From Zygaena filipendulae (taxonomy: Eukaryota; Arthropoda; Insecta; Lepidoptera; Zygaenidae): a DNA stretch of 64,000 bases. Where the stretch lies: the NCBI GenBank assembly GCA_907165275.2, contig OU015662.1:1557501-1621500 (forward strand), given 5' to 3'. Below the pieces are notes generated by a model. It worked only from the letters and a program-made list of their open reading frames with translations, had not been told where the DNA came from and did not search any database. This document shows positions 11,199 through 23,100 of this stretch, in pieces; the stretch's first letter is position 1, and each line of letters opens with the position of its first letter. Position numbers and translations under genes: made by a program.

Positions 11199-14100
11199 CT
11201 GCGAATGGGCATGATGACAGGGTGTAAAAATCAAAATTATATTTTGTCCGTCAGTTAGATAGTAAGAAGTTTTTGCTTTTTAGAATTATTGAAAAATACC
11301 TAGATGAAACGCATTAAAGTTTAGGAGTAGGAGGTCGCGACGTCATAACTAACTATGATGTGTACCTAGGTGTGACGCCACACAGAATGTCAACTCAATG
11401 TATCTCCGTCATTTTTTAATAATTACGTAAATAAAGGAAAAATACGTGTCCAATATTTTTTTATCTACAAGATGGAATAAAAATTAAAATAAAACCATGT
11501 GTGTGAGGTGTGAAAATCTAAATTCTAGTTAAACTAGCGTCCCACACTTGAATAAAATCAATAGATATTTCATTTAACAAAAAATTTATAATCTTCACTC
11601 ACACTATTAAAGGGATATTATCAATACATGATCTCGCACATCTAAAACTGCTAATTAAGTAGTGGGGCGCGTCATTTTAGTTTAGACAAGCTATGCGCGA
11701 TTACATTGTTCGGTCTCAAATTCTATTCCATTCCACTCCACTCCACTCCACTCCACTCCACTCCATTCCATTCCATTCCGTTCCGTTCCGTTCCGTTCCA
11801 TTCCATTCCATTCCATTCCATTCCATTCCATTCCATTCCATTCCATTCCATTCCATTCCATTCCATTCCATTCCATTCCATTCCATTCCATTCCATTCCA
11901 TTCCATTCCATTCCATTCCATTCCATTCCATTCCATTCCATTCCATTCCATTCCATTCCATTCCATTCCATTCCATTCCATTCCATTCCATTCCATTCCA
12001 TTCCATTCCATTCCATTCCATTCCATTCTATTCTATTATATTCTATTGTATTCACGACAGCGGCGTTCCTATCACCTTGATAGGCGGCTTCCTGGTGTAG
12101 TTGGCGACGAGGAAGTTCATCGCAATGTCCTCGCAGTTGAAGGAGTCGTCGACGAGCCGCCGGATCTCGGCGGGCATCTTGTACGTGTAGTACCACGACC
12201 ACACTTTGTGGTGGAACGCGGCGCCGGTCAGCACCTGCAACAACAACAACAACAACAAATACAGCGATGATAGCTCAATGGTTGGTGCGTTCGGTTCAAA
12301 CGCCGCAAGGCGTAGGTTCAAAACCCTAACAATGAGCTTGAGCTGTCGGTGAAGGAAAACATCATGGGGAAACCATAGCAAGGTGGTAGGGCACTTTCCA
12401 GTAACCGGCTGGCTAACTACCACCTTCGAGTTGTAAATCTGTCGCCGAGCACCTAACGGTGTGTTCCGGCAGCCCCACTTGATAGCCAGTTCCCATCCCC
12501 ATTCCAGGTCGGCAACGCACCGCCATGCCTTCTGGTGTTGCAGACGTCCATGGGCGACGGTAATCACTTACCATCAGGTGTACAACTTGCCCGTTTGCCC
12601 CCTATGGCATAAAAAAAAACACATGTTGCTGTGCTGGTGGTGCCGGGGCACTGTACCCTACTCACCATGGAGATCTGGTGCTGGTGCTGGTGCTGGTGCT
12701 GGTGGTGCCCGGGCACTGTACCCTACTCACCATGGAGATCTGGTGCTGGTGCTGGTGCTGGTGGTGCCCGGGCACTGTACCCTACTCACCATGGAAATCT
12801 GGTGCTGGTGCTGGTGCTGGTGGTGCCGGGGCACTGTACCCTACTCACCATGGAGATCTGGTGCTGGTGCTGGTGCTGGTGGTGCCGGGGCACTGTACCC
12901 TACTCACCATGGAGATCTGGTGCTGGTGCTGGTGCTGGTGGTGCCGGGGCACTGTACCCTACTCACCATGGAGATCTGGTGCTGGTGCTGGTGCTGGTGG
13001 TGCCGGGGCACTGTACCCTACTCACCATGGAGATCTGGTGCTGGTGCTGGTGGTGCCGGGGCACTGTACCCTACTCACCATGGAGATCTGGTGCTGGTGC
13101 TGGTGCTGGTGGTACCGGGGCACTGTACCCTACTCACCATGGAGATCTCGTGCTAGTGCTGGTGCTGGTGGTGCCGGGGCACTGTACCCTACTCACCATG
13201 GAGATCTGGTGCTGGTGCTGGTGCTGGTGGTGCCGGGGCACTGTACCCTACTCACCATGGAGATCTGGTGCTGGTGCTGGTGTTGGTGGTGCCGGGGCAC
13301 TGTACCCTACTCACCATGGAGATCTGGTGCTGGTGCTGGTGCTGGTGGTGCCGGGGCACTGTACCCTACTCACCATGGAGATCTGGTGCTGGTGCTGGTG
13401 CTGGTGGTGCCGGGGAACTGTACCCTACTCACCATGGAGATCTGGTGCTGGTGCTGGTGGTGCCGGGGCACTGTACCCTACTCACCATGGAGATCTGGTG
13501 CTGGTGCTGGTGGTGCCGGGGCACTGTACCCTACTCACCATGGAGATCTGGTGCTGGTGCTGGTGCTGGTGGTGCCGGGGCACTGTACCCTACTCACCAT
13601 GGAGATCTGGTGCTGGTGCTGGTGGTGCCGGGGCACTGTACCCTACTCACCATGGAGATCTGGTGCTGGTGCTGGTGGTGCCGGGGCACTGTACCCTACT
13701 CACCATGGAGATCTGGTGCTGGTGCTGGTGGTGCCGGGGCACTGTACCCTACTCACCATGGAGATCTGGTGCTGGTGCTGGTGGTGCCGGGGCACTGTAC
13801 CCTACTCACCATGGAGATCTGGTGCTGGTGCTGGTGGTGCCGGGGCACTGTACCCTACTCACCATGGAGATCTGGTGCTGGTGCTGGTGGTGCCGGGGCA
13901 CTGTACCCTACTCACCATGGAGATCTGGTGCTGGTGCTGGTGGTGCCGGGGCACTGTACCCTACTCACCATGGAGATCTGGTGCTGGTGCTGGTGGTGCC
14001 GGGGCACTGTACCCTACTCACCATGGAGATCTGGTGCTGGTGCTGGTGGTGCCGGGGCACTGTACCCTACTCACCATGGAGATCTGGTGCTGGTGCTGGT

Positions 14101-17100
14101 GGTGCCGGGGCACTGTACCCTACTCACCATGGAGATCTGGTGCTGGTGCTGGTGGTGCCGGGGCACTGTACCCTACTCACCATGGAGATCTGGTGCTGGT
14201 GCTGGTGGTGCCGGGGCACTGTACCCTACTCACCATGGAGATCTGGTGCTGGTGCTGGTGGTGCCGGGGCACTGTACCCTACTCACCATGGAGATCTGGT
14301 GCTGGTGCTGGTGGTGCCGGGGCACTGTACCCTACTCACCATGGAGATCTGGTTGGTCCACTCGCTCTGGTAGCGCCAGGAGCGCGTGGCGTTGTCCCAC
14401 GCGTGCAGCCGCGACGGGAACCCCACCAGCCGCTCGGGGAACTCGCGCCACACGTCGAACCTGCCGCCACAACACATTGATAATAATAATAAGTTTATTG
14501 GTACTAAAAACAATCATCAAGAAAACAGTTTTGATTTACATTTCAACAAGTTCATGGCAAATGCTACATATAGATACCTCTGATGCTTATTTATTTTATT
14601 TTCATTATTTCAACATTAACAGGTATTTAACATTGATAGGACAATACACAATTACAGTTTGACATGCACTTAGACTAATTAAATACCCTTAAACAATGCT
14701 GATCTATAAGGCAAACTTATGGGACGTTGAGAGAGAGAAGATTAAAAGAGAAAAAATACAGGTTGAAGGTAGTTTACAATTTTGAAAGTGAAGAGCGGAA
14801 AGCGGTAAATGTGTGAAATAAATCTATATTAGATGAAGTTTTGGTACAATGTCATTATATAATTGGCACATACGAGTTACAGAGTTGTTGCGCTGCCTCA
14901 AGGTATCACAAGTTTGTTTTTATTTATTTATCTATTTATTTATTTACTAATTGTGCCCCGCGGTTTCACCCGCGGTAATTTCAAAGTTTCCGCGGGAATT
15001 CCAGGATAAAAAGTACCCAATGTCCTTTTCTGTACCCCTGACAACGTGCATGCCAAATTTCATCCAAATCCGTTCAGCCGTTTCTGCGTGATTGAGTACA
15101 TCCAAACATCCATACTTTCATTTTTACACTTTCACAATAAATAAATAAGCCGTTTTAGATAAAACCCCCACCCGAACTCCAACTCGTCGGGCGTCAGCAT
15201 GACGATGTCGTCGTCGATCGTCAGCTGGCACTCCGTCTCGATCTCGTCGTACGGGTAGAACCGATTCGACAGCTTGTTCTCCCTCGTCTGGATCACTTTC
15301 AACGGCTTGTTTATAACCGGCCATTCGGACGCTGTAAGTTAAAAAAAAAATCAAAATTAATTGCTGTTCGTTTGTCTCTGTTTTTTTTTTTTAAGTTTTA
15401 GGAGTGTATAAAAAATTGGGGGCGCTGAGAAATAATTGATTTTCAAATGGGCGCTAAAAGAAATAACTTTGAGAATCTCTGGTCTACAGGGCAGAACATT
15501 GTTGCCTAAATCATCAAACGATGACTTTTGATCGATATGATAAGTTTTAGCTGGCTGTGTCATGAAATGGTTGCATTTTATGTCATGGTCGGCCACATCA
15601 TGAAATTAATCAATGGGCATGTTGACTAATTTTTATTTTTTAGTTAGTCTTGTAGATTATTAAAAAATATTGGACACGTATTTTTTCTTTTTTTACGTAA
15701 TCAAAAAATAACGGCGATATATTGAGTTGAAATTTCGCGTGACGTTACGACAGTTTGTATCGCGGTTTTAGTGGTTAGTGACGTCACGACCCCCTCACCC
15801 TAAACTTTAATGCGCTTTATCTCTGCGTATTTTTATTTATTTGAAAAAGCAAAAAATACGTGTCTATTGTTTTTTTATTTTCTAACTGACGGACTAATTA
15901 GAATTTTGATTTTCAAAAGTAGTCCACATCCCCATTCTTAGATGTGACCGCGACATATAATATACTAGTTGTGGCCCGCGGTTTCAACCACGTTAATTTC
16001 AGAGTTCCCGCGGGAATTTCGGGATAAAAAGTTCCCTATGTGTTAATCTGATGTATAAGCTATATTATTGTAAAGTTTCATTTAAATCCAACCAGAAGTT
16101 TTTGCGTGAAAGAGTAACAAACATCCATCCATCCATCCATCCATACTCACAAACTTTCACGTTCATAATATTGGAAATATACATATGTATATATTAAATT
16201 ATTTACAATTGGAATAACAAACGTAACGTAAACGCAAGTATTCACGTATTCTCTAACAATCGGTTAATCGCTACGATATCCAATGTCTGTACTTAGCTAT
16301 TTATACCCAATTAAAATGCACGTTGGATTTTTAAGTGCCATTTGTAAAATACACCTCATTCGGCGAGTGTTTAGAGTCCAAAATAGCTTGTTACACATAG
16401 AATTGCGTGATCGCTTATACGACGCGGCGGCGTTGGAAAAAAAACACGTGTTAAATGGAAGAGACTTTTTATTTATGAAAAAAAAAATTGATTTCTTCGG
16501 TATTTTGCTTGTTGACTTATCGGGCTACTGTTTGCCGAGCGGGTTTGTTCGTGGTTTTGTACAATAGGCTTGTATCCGGGGTATGAAAATCAAAATTATA
16601 TTTAGTCCGTCTTGTAGGTTAATAAAAATAATAGACCCGTATTATTTTTTTATCAAATTATTGAAAAAATACACTCGAGAGCAATGAATCCGGGTCACTT
16701 AAAGAATCCTAAAAATCTCGGAAACTAAAAATGCTAGGTTAATGCAATAAATCGTATTTAATAGACAATGTAATACTCCTTAAATGAAGGTATTAAAACT
16801 TCTTAGTTATTGTAAAGTTATATCATAAAAAAATCAAACTTGAAAAAGGGCCACTTTCGAAGATGGAGCTACGAAATTACAGCATTTGGTTTTGCTTTTG
16901 TTTGTAATCTGTCATTTATGTGGGTACATAAACCATGTTGATAGTGCTCTATATTCATTATTCAAGCTGAAATTATGTCGCTTACGCCTGAAGAATGCAC
17001 CAGAATACTTACAATGCTGGAAACCGGCCGGAGTCAGCGCGATACAGCCAGGACTGTCGGTGTGTCGCTGTCAACAGTACAAAGAGTTCTCCGACGTTAC

Positions 17101-20100
17101 GAAGAAACTGGTTCTAACCTACGCAGACCAGGAACGGGCAGAATTAGGTGTACCACAGCACGAGAAGACCGATACTTGGTGAACACCATGCTTCGAAATC
17201 GCTTTCTCACAGGAACTGAACTCACAAATCAGTTTCGACGCCTCGGAGGAAGTAACCCAAGTGCATGGACAGTAAGACGTCGGCTTGCTGAATCTAACTT
17301 AAAACCCCTTAGACCTGCAAACGGCCCTAAACTGGAGCGTGCGCATCGTATTTCAAGACTAAGATATGCCCAGATCCACGTAAATTGGAGTATTGAAGAT
17401 TGGTCAAAAGTTATGTTCTCCGACGAATCAAAATTTATGCTCTACAAGCACGATGGAAGACACAGAGTGTATCGAAGACCAGGGGAAAGATTCAAGCAAG
17501 CATGCATCGAAGAAAAAGTAGCCTACGGTGGTGGGTCTGTACTTGTGTGGGCCGGAATTTCTTCTGAAAGTCGCACAGAGCTGGTGATCATAGAAAACGG
17601 CTCTTTAACTAGCGTAAGATATGTGGAAGAAATCCTCAATGATCACGTTGGTCCATTTATGGTCAATTTAGGTGAGGATGCTATATTTATGCATGACAAT
17701 GCCCGACCTCATACAGGTAGGATTGTGAATGACTACCTTCAAGAGATGAACATTACTCGTATGGAGTGGCCAGCGCGCAGCCCGGATATCAACCCGATCG
17801 AGCATGCTTGGGACGAGCTAGGCAGATGCGTAAAACAACGAAACCCTCCCCCAATCACGCTTCGTGAGCTCAAAATTGCTCTCACAGAGGAATGGGAGAA
17901 TATTCCCCAAAATCGTATAAGGAACTTGGTGTACAGCATGCCAAACCGCGTAAACGCAGTAATGGAAGCACGAGGAGGCAATACGAAGTATTAAAATTCA
18001 AGAAAATCGTAATAAAGTTCAAAAATTTCATGTTTCCTATTTTTGTTTTAAGGAGAGATCAGCAGTTTTTTTCTTTATGTAATTTTGTGTTAATAAAATG
18101 TATGGTGACTCATATTTTTTTTACTTTCATTTAAGGAGTATTACATTGTCTATTAAATACAATTTATTGCATTAACCTATCATTTTTAGTTTCCGAGATT
18201 TTTAACATTCTTTAAGTGACCCGGATTCATTGCTCTCGAGTGTACTAAGATAAAACGCAGTAGTAAAGTTTAGGAGTGGGGGCTCTTGACGTCATAACGT
18301 GCCATAAACTGTATCACGGCGTGACGTCACGCGATATTTCAACTAAATATATCTCCGTTATTTTTTGATCACGTAAAAAAATACGTTGGATGATACCTAC
18401 TAGCAAATAATAGAGAACACTAGTGTGTGTTTCAATGCAAAAAAATCTATATTAACAGGTACGCCTATAATATATTTGTTATCAGTCGATTTTTTAAAAT
18501 TCATTTGATAATCACTAAAAATAAAAATCATGCCAAATCTATTTAGCACGTTACTTATTTTTATCACACTTTTCAAGGTTTCTTCGGAATCAGGTTTTAA
18601 TTAGTTTTCAATCATACTGTATCAGATAATGTGACTTAATACGTAGGTAAGGTACATATATTAAATTCTAAGACTTGGATTTTTGTGATAATAAATCAAA
18701 CAGATAACATTATTATGTGTGTTATGGTAATACATTTTTCATTTTTATCATTTCCAGGGTCGTCGTATGACACATGTTTACATTCTGTTAATGTAAAATC
18801 GAAAGTATTTTATATACAACGTGTTAATGAATTAACTGAAAACCTGATACACCCTATTTAAAAAAATAAACAATAATATGGTTAAAATATATTTTATGTC
18901 GAAAAAATTTATACTTTAAAAGTTATTCAACATTAGTTTGAAGGTGGCCTTTCTACGAAATTCCAAGCACTACGCCTGCGCCTACCATTTCGTTTTTTTT
19001 TGCTGCGGGCGGCGTACGCGCCAAATATTGTATTATAAATAATTTAGACATGGGCTGATAAAAATGAAAAAATATAACCTATATTAAAACATAGTGCGAT
19101 CGATTCGATGCTCGATTCTGAGCAAACTACTTTCTAGTTTTCAATTAATTCATTAACACGTATACGAATTTTAATGGCGTATCATAGTGAATCAGGGCCT
19201 AGGGTACCTACCTGTGAGATTATTTATACTAAATTGTAATAGTTTATACTTTATAGATCGATATCGCAAAGTTTTAAATAAAAACAAGAACCAGGGAAAT
19301 ATAAATAGAAACGTTGAACCGAGTTTTTAACCGACTTCAAAAAGAAAGAGGTTGTGGGTGTGTTCGGGCGTAACATTTGTTCGAAAGGGGTTTATTCCGA
19401 CATGGTCCTATTTAAATTTCATATAGATCTCATAATAAGTTTCGAAGACAGACAACGGAACTCTTGAAGTCGGTTTAATTATTTTTGTTAAAATTTTGCT
19501 TATTTTAACTCGGTTAATACCTACTAAACCTGAATACACAGACATAGACATATCTTTATTCGGCATCACAGAAATAATTAAAATTCAAAAAATATGTAAC
19601 AAAATATAGTACGAAAACTCTTAAGAGTAAATCTGCATAACAATTGAACGAAGGTCAGACATATTTATACCGACCGACAAGAGTTAAAGTTCAAAGCAAT
19701 GGGGAACATTCTGTTTAATAGGAATGTTATTTTGGTCCTAACTAGGAAATGGAACGATTTATTTTGGTCACAATTGTATTATGCATAAAATTTGGAAGGA
19801 CGAAACACATATTTTGAAATTTACATAATTACATGAATAAAATTGGCTACTTGACAAATTTTTTTTTTAGTCCGTCGCGTCGTGTAGATTAGTAAAAAAT
19901 ATTGGACAAGTATTTTTTTTCTTTTTTTACGTACTTAATCAAAAAATGATGGCGATACATTGAGTTGAAATTTCGCGTGACGTCACAACCCGGTGTCGTT
20001 TGTACGGGGCTTATACTGAAAAATGACGTCACGTGTCCCCCACCCTAAACTTTAATGCGCTTTATCTATGTTTATTTTCATTAATTTGAAAAAACAAAAA

Positions 20101-23100
20101 ATACGTGTCTATTGTTTTTTTTATTTTATAACTGACGAACTATAATTAGAATTTTGATTTTCATACCCTGGAGAATACCCAATTTTTAAAGAATGGGCTT
20201 GTCAACTAAATTTTAGTTTTTAGTCCGTCTAAAAAATATTAAAAATATTAAACACGTATTTTTCTCATTTTTTGGGTAGGTACCTAATCCAAAAATAACG
20301 AAGATGCATTAAGAGTTTAAGACGTAGGTATTCTTACTTAATGATAGCATTTTTTTTAAATAATTCGACTAGCAAAGCCAACCTAAAGAAAAAGCACGCG
20401 TGTTTAATAAGCTGCATTATGAAACTAAAAGTCGTGCAACAGAAACCATTTAATTTCGCTCGTATATCAAGTGAGTTGAAAAAAAAACTTAATCTTATAA
20501 AGGCGAATGTGAGTTTGTTTATGTGTTACGCTTTCACGCGTTAACTACTCAACCGATCATAGTGATTGCAAAATAAAACACTATGTCAGGGATACAGCAA
20601 AGGACACATGGTACTTTTCATCCCACAAATAATTGGCTACTTGGCTAATTATTTTTTAGTCCGTCGCGCGTCGTGTAGATTAGTAAAAAATATTGGACAC
20701 ATATTTTTTTCTTTTTTTACGTAATCAAAAAATAACGGCGATACATTGAGTTGAAATTTTGCGTGACGTCACAACCCGGTGCAGTTTGTACGGGGCTTAT
20801 TCTGAATAATGACGTCACGAGTCCTCCACCCTAAACTTTAATGCGTTTTATCTATGTTTGTTTTCATTAATTTGAAAAAACAAAAAATAAGTGTACTGCT
20901 TGACTAAATAGAATTTTGATTTTCATGAAATTTCCCATATACACTGTTGGAGACTGTCTCTCCCTGGAGAGAGGGTACTTTTTGCTGGCAAACCCGCTGG
21001 AACTCCGAAATTAACGCGGGCGAAACCGCGGGGAGCAGCTAATCATAGAATACTACTAGTATAATACATAAGTCCATTAATTAATAAGTTAAAAAAAGAA
21101 AATGAGTTTATCGGTCCCCATCAAAAGGAAACTTACAAAAAATATTATACTAATTTAACAAATAATGTGAAGGAGAACGGAAGGTGTGCGGTGTGGGGCT
21201 TGGGGACCAAATGGGTTGGTACCACAGCTACAGAGCAAATAAATTAATAGAGAGTGCATGTAGGCGGGGCAGACGCGCTACCGTTGCAAAGGGAGTTAGA
21301 GCAAATGCTCCAACTTGCCCAAAACTTCTTTTGCTACCATCCCAAGTATATTTACCACAATAGTCCCAAAACTGTAAATTTTGAAAACAGTGACTATGTG
21401 AAAACATAACCATGAAGCGTTTAATACATTTCTTTGCGTTAATGAATGTTTTTGTGCGTGATGAATAGTTTTGTGCGCGAAAATCACTCGGCGACACTGG
21501 CTTTCATCTGTTTTCATATGGTTTTCATACTAAACTAAGTTGACGTCCCTTTTTTTTCTTTTTTGTATGGGAACAATTTTATTTTCGAAGTTGCGTTTTC
21601 TATCTGTTATTTTCTGTTGTGCGGTTGGTACTCACGGGGCGGCGGCGGCTTCCTCTGGTTGTTCCACACGACCAGCACCTTGGCGAGGCTGGGCACGCGC
21701 GCCAGGTTCCTGACGAGCGTGAACAGGCTGTCGACGCGGTCGTACGTGAGCACCACGGCCGTGAAGCCGGGCGCCTTGGGCGCGGTCACCGGCAGGAACA
21801 GCGGGCTCACCGGCCCGTACTGCGCGCAACATAGCCGGTCAGGGTACGGTCGCCGACTTATTATTTATACTACTAGCTGTTACCCGCGGTCTTACCAGCG
21901 GAAATTCCAGACCTCCTGCGGGAATTCCGGGATAGAAAGTACCCTATGCCTTTCCCTGTACCTCTGATAACGTGTATACAAAATTTCATGATGATCGGTT
22001 GAGCCGTTAAGGCGTGAAAGCGTAACAGACAGACAGACAGACAGAGTTACTTTCGCATTTTCGCTTACTAAGTGAAAAAAATTTCAAAATCGGTTTGTAA
22101 ATCCAGAGATTACCCCTACAATCTCAGAATCTCACAAGCTTTACCTCTTTATAATATTAGTATAGATAAACATCAGTTTCTTTAAAAAAATCTGAATATT
22201 ATATTTTTAATTTTGCTTGATCATTTCATGCTCATTATTTCTACAAAATCCATGTTTCACCTCTGCCAGACGACCCGCGACGCGCGACTTCTCATGTTTT
22301 TTTTTTAATATAAATAATATACTGAATAGTGCATTTTAGATTCAGAACCACAAACGGTAGTAATTAATTAAGTAAAGTTTGTTTTCACAAACACTACTCC
22401 GTTTTTTTGAGCACGCACGAATCTAATGACCTTTTCATTTTACTAATTACAACATCACACGAACAGTAGTTATTTTTGCAATTCACAGAATTTATATGGT
22501 GATTCAATCAAGTATGACGATCACTCTATGCCGTTTATAGCTATGGAGTATGTTTGTTTTTGCCTTTCGCGAAACTAGGTATACCCCGCGGTTTTACCCG
22601 CGATAATTTCAGAGTTCCCGCGGCAATTTAAATTTTTAAGCCCGTCTTGCAGATTAATAAAAAATGTGGGACACGTATTTTTTCATTTTTTACGTAAACA
22701 AAAAATAACGGAGATACATACCTACATTAAGTTGAAATGTCGCGAGCCCCCACTTCTAAACTTCAATGCGTTTTATCTTAGTATTTTTTCAATAATTTGA
22801 AAAAGCAATAAATACGGGTCTGTTATTTTTTATTAATCTACAAGACGGACTAAATAGAATTTTGATTTTCATACTCCGGAAACAAGCCTATTCCAGGACA
22901 AACTATAGATACGTATAAACCTTTCTCTTCCTCCATTTTCATACAAAAGCTGACTAAAATATCTATACTATAATAAAAGAGTAGAATCCGCGATTCTGTA
23001 CATTGAATATTTTAACCTAAAATTGAGAGGGGTGATAAAAGACGAGTAACCAACCCAAAAAAAGTATTTAACATTATTTTCGGTCTGTCTGTCTGTTCGC

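Larger units (their letters stand above)
16575..18400. mobile_element. TAGTCCGTC-family MITE split by a Tc1 transposon
   Basis: The left half (16575-16671) and right half (18245-18400) match the family consensus. They are separated only by the Tc1 element and its duplicated TA, so the MITE is older than the Tc1 insertion. Confidence 0.75.

Noticed and set aside
11691..12202. Open frames of 101-159 codons (FHSIP and MEWNG repeats) on both strands
   Set aside because: Pure translation of a pentanucleotide array.
12631..14353. CRISPR-like regular repeats
   Set aside because: The repeats are contiguous without unique spacers, and the DNA is an insect nuclear gene.
12461..14662. Overlapping open frames of 231-600 codons in all three plus-strand frames
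   Set aside because: They translate the 53/59-bp array; unit length rotates the frame and the unit has no stop on that strand. The true coding content is sotv exon 5 on the other strand.
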